Positions 7,568-15,713 of a DNA stretch of 64,000 bases are shown here, one piece after another. The notes beneath the pieces are model-generated. The model did not search any database and had not been told where the DNA came from. It worked only from the letters and a program-made list of their open reading frames with translations. The position numbers and the translations under genes are program-made. This DNA comes from a bacterium (GTDB taxonomy: Bacteria; Gemmatimonadota; Gemmatimonadetes; Gemmatimonadales; Gemmatimonadaceae): assembly GCA_027484025.1 (NCBI GenBank), contig JAIXTI010000081.1, positions 152,954-216,953 of the forward strand, written 5' to 3'. The stretch's first letter is position 1; each line of letters opens with the position of its first letter.

Positions 7568-8377
7568 CTAGCGGAGCCCGAACTCCTCGCGCGCCTGCTG
7601 CCTGGCCATGCTCTGGGCCGACGCATCCGCGAGCGACCCCTGCCCGTCTGGCGGCAGCCGCAGTGCGGCTTCACGCCGCTCCAGCAATGCCCAGAATTCA
7701 CCCGCATCCGGGTCTTTTTCACTGCTCGCCGGCAACAGCGCGTACATGGCCTTGTACATGAGACTGAAGGCGAAGAACAGCGCGACCATGTCTGGAAGGA
7801 CGAGCACGATGCGCGTAATGGCATTCACGTTCGCCACCTGATCGTTGAACTGCGGCGTGCTGAAGGGGGCCGTGACCATGCGCAGGTTGATCAGGTAGTT
7901 CGCCGCGCCGGCGCCGAGATTGGTGAAGCCGATGATGAGCGCCGCCTGCTTCATGGCGCGCAGCACACTGGCCTCGTTGAGCAGGCGCTGCATCTGGTCG
8001 GCACGCTCGGGAGTATCGGGATCGAGCCCTTGCAGCGCGATACTGCGCGTAACCGGTGTCCCGATGATCGCCGACAGACCGAACACGATGAACGCCAACA
8101 GGTAGCTGGCGCTGTCCTTGAAGGCGAAGAGCGCGCCGTCGACATACCAGAACGCGAGCGCGCCGCGCATGACCGCCGACGCGCCGCCGTAGCTCGTGAT
8201 GAAGTTGAAGCGCCGGCTGATGACGAGCAGATCGAGCAGCACCCACGCCACCGGCACCAACGCCGCGGCCAGGTACGCCGGAAGCGTTCCCAGAGGGGCG
8301 GTGCCGTATTTCAGGATCAGGACGGGTGCGACCGCCCCGATCAGGATGTCCAGCGTGAGCTTCAGCGACTTCGACAT
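7568..8377 (-). CDS. VC0807-type polytopic membrane protein
   Basis: 269 residues from ATG 8377. Several hydrophobic segments are visible: residues about 8-24, 32-52, 88-104, 145-160 and 195-215. The N-terminal part (LDILIGAVAPVLILKYG, then a VAWVLLDLLVISRRFNF stretch) matches what I recall of the VC0807/IspZ-like family of inner-membrane proteins with no established function. The C-terminal 50 residues are charged and probably cytoplasmic. The gene is 8 bp downstream of the DUF2461 gene on the same strand, so the two likely share a transcript. Confidence 0.6.
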   Translation of the reverse strand: MSKSLKLTLDILIGAVAPVLILKYGTAPLGTLPAYLAAALVPVAWVLLDLLVISRRFNFITSYGGASAVMRGALAFWYVDGALFAFKDSASYLLAFIVFGLSAIIGTPVTRSIALQGLDPDTPERADQMQRLLNEASVLRAMKQAALIIGFTNLGAGAANYLINLRMVTAPFSTPQFNDQVANVNAITRIVLVLPDMVALFFAFSLMYKAMYALLPASSEKDPDAGEFWALLERREAALRLPPDGQGSLADASAQSMARQQAREEFGLR

Positions 8378-8385
8378 GCAGGAAT

Positions 8386-9108
8386 CTACAACCGGCTCGA
8401 ATGGGGCCTGAGCCCCAGCGCCAAGTTGAGCCAGCGCACGAACGGGGTCATGGCCGCGAAGTGTCTGGCGAGGAGTTTCGGCAGCTTGGGGTCCGTTACT
8501 TCAGCGTCGGTCAGCGGGGTCCCCGCCGTGAATGACTGGTACCGCAGCCATTCGCCGGCCGGATGATCGGCTGCGTAGCCGCGCGGAAGCCGCGTGAGCA
8601 TCCCCTCCTGATCCAGCGTCCCGAAGCGCCGCCGGAACGCCTTGTCGTGCACGATCTCCTCCCATCCCTCGAGATCGTCCACGAGCGCTTCGCGAATTTT
8701 GTTCAGCCCGGGGCGCGGCGGCATCCAGATACCGCCGCCGCAAAAGCATTCGCCCGGCGAGATATGCAGGTAGAAGCCTGCACCGCCATGCACCGCCTCG
8801 CTCTGCATGCGCGTGCCGATGTCCCGATGAAAGAACCAGCAGGCCACGTGGGTCTTGTACGGCGACTTGTCCTTGCTGAACCGCACATCGCGATGAATGC
8901 GGAACGCCGACTTCTTGGGCGACCCGATGATTTCGGGCGCGACCGTCGCCAACTGGACATCCACCTCTTCGATGAGGGCCGCCAGCGGAAGCTTGAGCTC
9001 CTGTTCGTACTGGGCACGATGCGCTTCGAACCATTCCTTGCGGTTGTTCTTCTTGAGTCCGCGCAGGAACGTGAGCGCCTTCGGCGAAAATTGCGTGAAG
9101 CTATCCAT
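8386..9108 (-). CDS. DUF2461 (TIGR02453) domain protein
   Basis: 240 residues from ATG 9108. The opening FSPKALTFLRGLKKNNRKEW, the central RIHRDVRFSKDKSPYKTH and the later GGAGFYLHISPGE are characteristic of the TIGR02453/DUF2461 family, a widespread cytoplasmic family without a proven activity. It lies 8 bp from both its upstream (esterase) and downstream (VC0807-like) neighbours, which suggests a three-gene operon. Nothing in the sequence indicates a substrate. Confidence 0.85.
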   Translation of the reverse strand: MDSFTQFSPKALTFLRGLKKNNRKEWFEAHRAQYEQELKLPLAALIEEVDVQLATVAPEIIGSPKKSAFRIHRDVRFSKDKSPYKTHVACWFFHRDIGTRMQSEAVHGGAGFYLHISPGECFCGGGIWMPPRPGLNKIREALVDDLEGWEEIVHDKAFRRRFGTLDQEGMLTRLPRGYAADHPAGEWLRYQSFTAGTPLTDAEVTDPKLPKLLARHFAAMTPFVRWLNLALGLRPHSSRL

Positions 9109-9116
9109 GATGATCC

Positions 9117-9947
9117 TTACACCGAGGCCGGAAACAGAAAGCGCAGAAACAACCCCGACCGCTCGCCCCAGGCACGCTCATCGTGCAGCGCGCCCTCGGC
9201 TTCCATGTAGTGCAGATTGCGCCCGACCTGCCATCCCTGGCGCAGCAGCATGCGATACAACAAGCGGGTTCCCTTGAGCATGCGCTTTTCGCCCGTGCCC
9301 GCATCGAGCCAAATGCGCTGGTCCTGACGATGCGCGTCGTCGGCCACCAGCTGACGCACGATCCAGCGATCATCCCACCACACGCTGGGACTGAGCAGGC
9401 CAAGCTTGCCGAAGACGGCCGGGTGCGTAAGCCCGAGGTGCAGACTCAGGAGTCCGCCGAGCGAACTGCCCGCCACCGCCGTATCGCGCGCCGTTCGACG
9501 CGTACGCCACGTGTGGTCGACCCACGGCTTGATCTCGTACACGAGCATTTGCCCGTACCGATCGGCCAGACCACCCGCGTCGTGCATGTTGTCACGCGTG
9601 GGCGTGTACTCGTCGATGCGATCGCGCCCGGCGTTGCCGATGGCCACGATAATGAGCGGCTCGATGACTCGCGCATGCATGAGCGCGCGGGCGGTGGTAT
9701 CGACGCCCCATTGCACACCGAACGGGGACATCGGCAGATCGTCGAAGACGTTCTGTCCATCGTGCAGATACAACACCGGGTAGCGACGCTGCGGCTGCGT
9801 CTCGTAGTCCGGCGGCAGACACACGATGACATCGTGTGAATGCGGCAGAAAACGCGACTGGATCTCGGGGAAATGCAGCAGCGACCCGGCCGGCGTGGGA
9901 ACCGGCGGGACGGGGTGCAGCGAGGGGTCGAGACCGGCGATAGGCAC
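9117..9947 (-). CDS. Alpha/beta hydrolase of the esterase D / Fes-like family
   Basis: 276 residues from GTG 9947. The protein shows YPVLYLHDGQNVFDD near residue 60, a serine nucleophile elbow GSSLGG near residue 161 and a likely catalytic His in the C-terminal HDERAW. This fits the putative esterase family (PF00756) that includes enterochelin esterase and S-formylglutathione hydrolase. No signal peptide is evident, so it is probably cytoplasmic. It begins a run of closely spaced minus-strand genes. The substrate cannot be read from the sequence. Confidence 0.8.
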   Translation of the reverse strand: MPIAGLDPSLHPVPPVPTPAGSLLHFPEIQSRFLPHSHDVIVCLPPDYETQPQRRYPVLYLHDGQNVFDDLPMSPFGVQWGVDTTARALMHARVIEPLIIVAIGNAGRDRIDEYTPTRDNMHDAGGLADRYGQMLVYEIKPWVDHTWRTRRTARDTAVAGSSLGGLLSLHLGLTHPAVFGKLGLLSPSVWWDDRWIVRQLVADDAHRQDQRIWLDAGTGEKRMLKGTRLLYRMLLRQGWQVGRNLHYMEAEGALHDERAWGERSGLFLRFLFPASV

Positions 9948-10000
9948 GGGTGCAGTCTAATGCCACGCGCTACATCCCCGACACCCCGCATCCCGCCGGG

Positions 10001-10987
10001 CTAGATCACCTTGTCGTGAACCGGGAGGCCGGAGACGAACGCGTCGACATTGCTCAGCGCGCGCATCCCCATGTTGGTCCGTGTTTCGATGGTGGCGCTT
10101 CCCAGATGCGGCACCAGCACCACGTTTTCCAGCTCCTTCAACTCGGCCGCCACACTGGGCTCGAATTCGTACACGTCGAGCCCGGCGCCCGCGATCAGCC
10201 GCTGCTTGAGCGCATCGGCCAGCGCCGCTTCGTGCACCACGTCGCCGCGCGCCGTGTTGATGAGGTACGCATGCTCGGGCATGAGCGCGAGCGTCTCCGC
10301 ATTCATGAGGTGCCGCGTTTCCGGCGTGGAAGGGCAATGCAGCGACACGACGTCCGCACGGCGCAGCAGTGCCTCGAGCGACTCGGCACGTTCGGCATTG
10401 GCCGGGCCCGCCGTCGCGGGATCGTCGATGCGCGGATCGCGCGGCGCGTGCCACAGGATCTTCATGCCGAATGCGTCGTGCGCAATGCGCGCCACCGCAC
10501 GCCCGATACGGCCGTATCCCACGATGCCCAGCGTCTTGCCGCGCAGCGTGCGTCCGAGCATGAACGTGGGGCGCAGTCCACCCCACGCACCACTGCGCAG
10601 ATGCCGCTCGCCTTCACTCAAACGGCGCATGCTCATGAGCATGAGCCCGATGGCGACATCGGCCGTGTCATCGGTGACGACGTCGGGCGTGTTGCTCACC
10701 GTAATGCCCGCACGGCGCGCCGACTCGAGCGCAATGTGATTGACGCCGACTCCCACGTTGGCGAGCAGCTTGGTGCGAATGCCCGTCGTATCGAAGATCC
10801 CCGCGTGCCACTTGTCGGTGACGGTCGTGATCACGATATCGGCCTGCTGCAGCACCTGCACCAACTGATCCGGTGACAGCGCGACATCGGTCCGGTTGAA
10901 CAGGGCATCGTATTTCTCGGCAATGACCGCCTCGACGGGCGCCGGCATCTTTCGCGTGACGACGACGCGCAACTCTTTTGTATTCAC
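10001..10987 (-). CDS. D-2-hydroxyacid dehydrogenase (glyoxylate/hydroxypyruvate reductase type)
   Basis: 328 residues from GTG 10987. The start overlaps the stop of the aminotransferase gene by 4 nt (GTGA). The nucleotide-binding motif GYGRIGRAVARIA lies near residue 155. The catalytic triad residues are visible in NTARGDVVHE (Arg), LDVYEFEP (Glu) and VPHLGSATIETR (His). The closest familiar enzymes are NAD(P)H glyoxylate/hydroxypyruvate reductases (GyaR/GhrB). Coupling to a class V aminotransferase makes reduction of glyoxylate or hydroxypyruvate the best guess: the transaminase would supply hydroxypyruvate from serine and this enzyme would make glycerate. Substrate choice is inference. Confidence 0.85.
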   Translation of the reverse strand: MNTKELRVVVTRKMPAPVEAVIAEKYDALFNRTDVALSPDQLVQVLQQADIVITTVTDKWHAGIFDTTGIRTKLLANVGVGVNHIALESARRAGITVSNTPDVVTDDTADVAIGLMLMSMRRLSEGERHLRSGAWGGLRPTFMLGRTLRGKTLGIVGYGRIGRAVARIAHDAFGMKILWHAPRDPRIDDPATAGPANAERAESLEALLRRADVVSLHCPSTPETRHLMNAETLALMPEHAYLINTARGDVVHEAALADALKQRLIAGAGLDVYEFEPSVAAELKELENVVLVPHLGSATIETRTNMGMRALSNVDAFVSGLPVHDKVI

Positions 10988-12150
10988 GCCTGCACCCGCC
11001 AGTGCGCGAGCGCCGCCCCGACACCGCTCCCGAGCGTGATGGGAATCCCGGCGTCGGCCAGTGCCATTTCGACACCGGATAGAGCGCCCGCCAACGTGAG
11101 CGCGTTCATGTCACCCAGGTGACCAACGCGGAACACCTTGCCGGCGACTTCGCTCAGCCCCGAGCCCAGCGCGATGTCGTAGCGCGTGAACGCGATATCG
11201 ATGACCTTGCGAGCATCCGTGCCCTCGGGCACGACGATGGCGGTGAGGGAATCGCTCGCGATCTCGGGGCGCATGGCGCATTCGCGCAGTCCCCACGCTT
11301 TCACGGCGGCACGTACCCCGTTGGCCAGCCGCTTGTGACGCGCGGCCACGTTGTCCATCCCTTCGTCGAGCAGCATCGTGAGCGCTTCGTCGAGTCCGTA
11401 CAGCAACGACAGCGCCGGCGTGCTCGGGAAGTAGCCCTGCGCGTTGTTGGCGCGCATCGCCCGCAGATCGAAATAGGCGCGCGGTGTCGTGCTCTGCTCC
11501 ACGCGCGCCAGCGCCTTCTCACTCGCGAAGAGCATCCCCAATCCTGCGGGCAACATGAAGCCCTTCTGCGATCCGGTAATTGCGCAATCCACGCCCCACT
11601 CGTCGAAGCGGAAGTCGAGACTCGCAATGGAGCTCACACCGTCGACGAAGAGCAGCGCCGGATGGTGTGCACGATCCATGGCCGCACGCACCGCCCCCAC
11701 ATCACACGTGACACCGGTGGCCGTTTCGTTGTGCACCAACAGCACACCCTGAATTTCGTGCGCCGTGTCGGCCTTCAGCGCCGCTTCGATACGCTCGGCG
11801 TTGGCGGCTTCCCCCCACGGCTCTTCGAGGACGTCAACCGTGTAACCGAGATTGCGCGCGGTCTGAATGAACAGATGCGAGAACTGTCCAAAGCGCGGCG
11901 CCAGCAGACGCGCGCCCGGGTTCACCGTATTCACCAGCGCGGCTTCCCACATCGCCGAGCCCGTGGCCGGGAAGACGAACGCTTCGCCCTTCGTCTGCTT
12001 CACGACCTGCGGCAGCCGTGACAGGATCGAACGCGTGAACGCCGGAAACGCCGACGAGCGATGATCCTCCATCTGGCGGTGCATGGCCCGCTGAAGACGA
12101 TCAGGAACGGGCGTGGGCCCGGGAATCTGCAGGAAGTGACGACCAGCCAT
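10984..12150 (-). CDS. Class V aminotransferase, alanine/serine-glyoxylate type
   Basis: 388 residues from ATG 12150. The N-terminus FLQIPGPTPVPDRLQRAM is typical of alanine-glyoxylate and serine-glyoxylate aminotransferases. The central FVDGVSSIASLDFRFDEWG holds the PLP-contacting Asp. The PLP lysine lies in ITGSQKGFMLPAG, near residue 195. A C-terminal RVGHLGDMN is also family-typical. The enzyme would transfer an amino group from serine or alanine to glyoxylate, giving glycine. It overlaps the hydroxyacid dehydrogenase by 4 nt, which supports a joint glyoxylate/hydroxypyruvate route. Confidence 0.88.
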   Translation of the reverse strand: MAGRHFLQIPGPTPVPDRLQRAMHRQMEDHRSSAFPAFTRSILSRLPQVVKQTKGEAFVFPATGSAMWEAALVNTVNPGARLLAPRFGQFSHLFIQTARNLGYTVDVLEEPWGEAANAERIEAALKADTAHEIQGVLLVHNETATGVTCDVGAVRAAMDRAHHPALLFVDGVSSIASLDFRFDEWGVDCAITGSQKGFMLPAGLGMLFASEKALARVEQSTTPRAYFDLRAMRANNAQGYFPSTPALSLLYGLDEALTMLLDEGMDNVAARHKRLANGVRAAVKAWGLRECAMRPEIASDSLTAIVVPEGTDARKVIDIAFTRYDIALGSGLSEVAGKVFRVGHLGDMNALTLAGALSGVEMALADAGIPITLGSGVGAALAHWRVQA

Positions 12151-12191
12151 GGGGACAGTGCGGTGAACGGGGAGTGGGAACGGCGACGCGC

Positions 12192-12758
12192 TCAGCTCGG
12201 CGACGTCTCGATCGGTGTTTCGGTATCTACGTGGTCGTCATCGTCGTCGCTGGCGTCATCATCGACAGCGACGGTCGACGTCTCGCCTTCGTCGGGCGTG
12301 TCGTCCACTTCCGCCAGCGGATCGAGCACACGCAGCAAACGTCCGCACAAGCGGGTGAGCTTCGTCTTCTGCTCACCGTTCAACTCGCGCATGAGTTCGA
12401 GGATCGAGTCGGTGCGCGCGGGTCCCGCCTCAGCGAGCAGCACCCGTCCCGCTTCGGTGAGATAGACGGTGATGTAGCGACGGTCCACTTCGTGACGCTC
12501 GCGCCGTACCAGCGCGCGCGCTTCGAGCGCGTCGATAATGGCGGTCATCTGCGCCTTGCTGCGTCCCAAGGCTTCCGCAAGTTCCTGTTGATGCACCGGG
12601 CCGCGCTGCTGGAGTGTGTCGAGCACTCCGTATTGCGACGCCGACAAACCGAAGGGCTGCACCGCATCGTCGACGCGCGCGGCGGCCATGGCCGCGGCTC
12701 GTTGCAGCGACCAATAGGCATCGAGGGCGCGCCGTCGCTTCTTCTCGCCTTTGCTCAT
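12192..12758 (-). CDS. MarR-family transcriptional regulator with long acidic tail
   Basis: 188 residues from ATG 12758 (MSKGEKKRRRALDAYW). The winged-helix region includes QYGVLDTLQQRGPVHQQELA, SKAQMTAIIDALEARALV and the wing RRYITVYLTEAG. The last roughly 39 residues are unusually acidic (DDDASDDDDD), beyond the normal 140-150 residue MarR fold. The gene begins 34 bp after the GMC oxidoreductase stop on the same strand, so it may be co-transcribed with, and respond to a ligand of, that enzyme. The upstream open frame to 12905 lies inside the oxidoreductase and is not used. Confidence 0.85.
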   Translation of the reverse strand: MSKGEKKRRRALDAYWSLQRAAAMAAARVDDAVQPFGLSASQYGVLDTLQQRGPVHQQELAEALGRSKAQMTAIIDALEARALVRRERHEVDRRYITVYLTEAGRVLLAEAGPARTDSILELMRELNGEQKTKLTRLCGRLLRVLDPLAEVDDTPDEGETSTVAVDDDASDDDDDHVDTETPIETSPS

Positions 12759-12792
12759 CGTCTGGTTGTCATGAAGAGAGGTACCTGTGCTT

Positions 12793-14871
12793 TTATCGCA
12801 ACAGGCCGGCGTGTCGCGCCGCGATACGTCCGGCCAGCACGGTGGAGACCGCCATAATCGTTTCCTGCGGATTGACCCCGAGTGCCGTGGGCAACGCCGC
12901 CCCATCGGTAATGTACAGACCGCGCACCCCGTAGCGCTCGCCGTCTGGCGTCGCCCCCGAGGTGTCTGGGTCCGTGCCCATGCGGCAGGTCCCGTTCACG
13001 TGCGCCGAAAAAAGCGCCATGCGATTGGGCGCAATACTGGCCGTGGCGAGCGAGTCCACGTCGCGTGGCGAACGGATGGTGAGCGGCGTGGCGTGCATCG
13101 TCGACACGGAGCTTGCCCCCATGGCAAAGTGCAACCGGGCCATGGCGGGCAACGACGCGCGCACCCGACGCTCGTCTTCGAACGCGAGGCGGTAGCGGAT
13201 GGACGTTTCGCCGCGTCGGTTCACGATCACGCGTCCGCTCGAGCGGTTCCGTTCGGCGCCATCACGGGTGAGGCCGATGGTAACACCGAAGCGGTTGAAG
13301 TCGCGCATCTCCGCCGCGTGCGCGGTACCGGTGCCGGGCAACGCGGCCGCGGTGAATGACGGGTGCATGGGTGGCGTTTCGATCCAGAAGCCGTAGTCGG
13401 AGCCCTGCCAACGCAGAAACTCGTCGCACATGGTCGTGAGCGGAATCCCGGTGCTCGTCACGATTTCGCGATCATAGCGGGCATACAGGGCGGTGGTCGG
13501 ATGCAGGCGCAACCACTGCCCCACACCACCACCGCCCATCCCCGACCGCTGCAGCAACACCGGGGTCCCCACGGCACCACCAGCCACCACGACGAGTGGG
13601 GCGTCGATGGTGAGTGTTCGTGAGGTCCCGCGCTGTCGGTCGCGAACCACTGCGTGCACGCGCTTGAGTGGCGGTGTGCCTGTACCGCGGTCGCGCTCGC
13701 GCACTTCGATGCGTTGGACCTGCGCATCGGTGTAGAGCGAGGCCTGCGCCGCCAGCGCGCGCGGCAGATAGGTGAGCAGCGTGGACTGCTTGGCGTTGTG
13801 CCGACACCCGGTTCCGCAGAATCCGCAGCGCACACAGCCGCGCGCGTTGATGCGGCCGTGCTCCACCCGCCATCCCAGGGCGCGGGCGCCGTCGAGCACC
13901 AGGCGGTTGTTGGCCGAATGGGCGTCATCAGGGACCGTACCCGCATGCACCTCGCGCTCGATCTGCTCGAACACCGGGGCCATCTCCGCCGGCGACATGC
14001 CCGTGATCCCACTCTCGCGCGCCCACTGTTCGAGCACGTGGCTCGGCGTGCGCAGCATGATCATCCAGTTCACCGTCGTGCTGCCGCCAGCGGTATCGCC
14101 CTGCACCAGCGCGATCGAACCATCGTCGGTCGCGCGCAGACACCCATCGGCGTACAACCGCTCGGTGAGCGCGGCTTCGTCGTCGGTGAAATCACTGCGC
14201 GTATGCCACCCGCCCGATTCGAGCACGACGACTTCATAGCCGGCTTCGGCGAGGCGCGCCGCCGCGACGGCACCACCGGCGCCACTGCCAATGACCACGA
14301 CATCGGCCCGTCGCTGCACATCCTGCAACACGGTCTGCCCGGGCATGACGCCGGCGGGAAGCGGGTCGGGCTCGATGATGTTGGGGAGCAGCACATGGCC
14401 GCGGGCGACCGGCTCGCCGGGAATTGGCGCGGTGCCGTCGGGGAGCGGCCCTTCCCACGGGCGCCACGTCGTGCGCGTGCGAAAGGGGCCGCCGTAGCCA
14501 ATGGCCGCGGCCACCTCCGGACGCGCGTAGTGCACCGACAGCACGAGTCGCCGCACGGACTGCCACGCCGACCGGAGGGGCGGGAGCGACGAATCGGTCC
14601 ACGCCGCGAAGCAGCGGCGCTGGTCGATGGGGGCGAGATCTGCGAAGCGCCGGAAACGCTGGATGGCGAGCAGCACGGTGGCCGGCGCGCCGAGGACGTC
14701 GATGGCGGTGCCGACCAACGCCTGCCGGTGCGGCGGGAGCGAGGAGAGGCGCGCGGCACACCGGCTGACGAGCTGCGGAATCGTTTCGTCGGCGGGCGGC
14801 GCGCCGTCGAGAATGGCCGACGCCAACGCGCAGAGCGTGGCGTGCTGTGGGGCGGAGAGGAGCACGACCAA
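12793..14871 (-). CDS. GMC-family FAD oxidoreductase, long-chain alcohol oxidase-like
   Basis: 692 residues from ATG 14871. A roughly 190-residue N-terminal helical region precedes the FAD-binding motif VVVIGSGAGGAVAAARLAEA. The middle contains a Cys cluster (CVRCGFCGTGC) like that of long-chain fatty alcohol oxidases and glucose-fructose-type GMC enzymes. The C-terminus has the GMC signature HVNGTCRMGTDPDTS and GLYITDGAALPTALGVNP. Members oxidise alcohols or sugars using FAD. The N-terminal extension and total length favour the fatty alcohol oxidase branch. No signal peptide is obvious. A MarR gene follows on the same strand. Confidence 0.85.
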   Translation of the reverse strand: MVVLLSAPQHATLCALASAILDGAPPADETIPQLVSRCAARLSSLPPHRQALVGTAIDVLGAPATVLLAIQRFRRFADLAPIDQRRCFAAWTDSSLPPLRSAWQSVRRLVLSVHYARPEVAAAIGYGGPFRTRTTWRPWEGPLPDGTAPIPGEPVARGHVLLPNIIEPDPLPAGVMPGQTVLQDVQRRADVVVIGSGAGGAVAAARLAEAGYEVVVLESGGWHTRSDFTDDEAALTERLYADGCLRATDDGSIALVQGDTAGGSTTVNWMIMLRTPSHVLEQWARESGITGMSPAEMAPVFEQIEREVHAGTVPDDAHSANNRLVLDGARALGWRVEHGRINARGCVRCGFCGTGCRHNAKQSTLLTYLPRALAAQASLYTDAQVQRIEVRERDRGTGTPPLKRVHAVVRDRQRGTSRTLTIDAPLVVVAGGAVGTPVLLQRSGMGGGGVGQWLRLHPTTALYARYDREIVTSTGIPLTTMCDEFLRWQGSDYGFWIETPPMHPSFTAAALPGTGTAHAAEMRDFNRFGVTIGLTRDGAERNRSSGRVIVNRRGETSIRYRLAFEDERRVRASLPAMARLHFAMGASSVSTMHATPLTIRSPRDVDSLATASIAPNRMALFSAHVNGTCRMGTDPDTSGATPDGERYGVRGLYITDGAALPTALGVNPQETIMAVSTVLAGRIAARHAGLLR

Positions 14872-14920
14872 GGCTACGCTATGGGCGGGCGATCGGGGAG
14901 GTGCACGGGCAACAACGGCT

Positions 14921-15110
14921 GGTCCGGCGGTCTACTCGCGGCGGATCGAGCAATCAGGACAAAGAACGCAAGAGCACAGGGGGAAGCACGGGACTGTTCA
15001 CGACCATCGCAACCGCAGTTGTCGTTGGCGTGGACGGCACCGCGCTTCGTCCTGTGCTCTTGCGTTCTTTCTCCTGAGGGCTCGATTCGCCGCCGGTGGA
15101 CCGCCGGACG
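14921..15110. repeat. 190-bp near-palindromic element, copy A
   Basis: The left end GGTCCGGCGG (14921-14930) is mirrored by CCGCCGGAC (15101-15109). About 70 bp at each end pair as an imperfect inverted repeat, including AAAGAACGCAAGAGCACAGG on the left against CCTGTGCTCTTGCGTTCTTT on the right. Roughly 45 bp of loop separates the arms. The same length, ends and layout recur at 25849-26038. It fills most of the 269-bp gap between the GMC gene start and the end of a small membrane protein gene. No gene is supported inside; short frames here are shadows. Confidence 0.85.
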
Positions 15111-15140
15111 ACATCTCAATACTCAGCGAGCCCAACCCCC

Positions 15141-15503
15141 CTACTTCGCACTCGCAAACAGTTCCTTGGTCTCGCGATGCGTCAGCACCCAGATCGAGTA
15201 GCCACCGAACAGGGTGCCCCACGGCCAATTGAAGAGCCGGAACGCCGAGACCACGAGCACGACGTAGCGCGCCCAGTTCTGGTGGTTGAGGAGCGCGAGG
15301 CCGGCAATGAGACCGAAGATGCTGATGGCCCCGATGACGATGCCCATGACCACGCCGACGACGCTGCCGACGACCATGGCGACCGGATTGAGCGTCGCGA
15401 GCGACCCGAAGACGGTGCCGAACAGCGCACCCAGGGCCGCAAGAATGCCAAGAGCGCTGTAGAGCAGATTGACGAGCGCGACGACTTTGATGTGGGTACG
15501 CAC
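15141..15503 (-). CDS. Small polytopic membrane protein of unknown function
   Basis: 120 residues from GTG 15503, chosen because AGGGAG lies about 9 nt upstream and the hydrophobic protein starts here; the frame is open back to 15602. It has about three membrane segments: residues 6-35, 43-70 and 78-95. Between the last two hydrophobic stretches is NHQNWARYVVLVVSAFRLFNW. This resembles a generic family of small inner-membrane proteins with an NWAR turn, but I cannot name a function. It stands alone between the palindromic element and the GGGGTCAGA repeats. Confidence 0.7.
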   Translation of the reverse strand: MRTHIKVVALVNLLYSALGILAALGALFGTVFGSLATLNPVAMVVGSVVGVVMGIVIGAISIFGLIAGLALLNHQNWARYVVLVVSAFRLFNWPWGTLFGGYSIWVLTHRETKELFASAK

Positions 15504-15605
15504 CGGCTGACTCCCTGAAAGTGTGAGGACAGTGCCCCGTACGGCGGAAGCGCGGGCGCGTTTCAGTTGGATATACGCGGGTACAAACGACACAGCCCCC
15601 ACCCC

Positions 15606-15671
15606 AAAGGGGTCAGAGTCAAAAAAGGGGTCAGAGTCAAAAAGGGGCTCAGCCCAAAAGGGGTCAGAGTC
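15606..15671. repeat. Tandem GGGGTCAGA repeat array
   Basis: The 15-mer AAAGGGGTCAGAGTC occurs exactly at 15606-15620, 15624-15638 and 15657-15671. A diverged copy, AAAGGGGCTCAGCCC, lies at 15641-15655. The array sits in the 210-bp gap between the small membrane protein gene and the EamA gene. A related sequence with the core GGGGTCAGACTCCTTT forms the hairpin at 17731-17789. From memory, similar GGGGTCAGA motifs surround REP-type IS200-like transposases in other genomes; no such transposase gene is in this window. Confidence 0.8.
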
Positions 15672-15713
15672 GTTTTTGCGGGATGCGATGGCTCCGGCCC
15701 CTTGAACGTCGGA

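Noticed and set aside
14872..15140. Short coding frames inside hairpin element A
   Set aside because: Mirrored Arg-rich frames on both strands follow from the inverted repeat itself and have no ribosome binding site.
15606..15671. Possible CRISPR array
   Set aside because: Repeats are 15 bp with spacers of 1-4 bp and no cas gene nearby, which does not fit CRISPR; REP-like repeats fit better.
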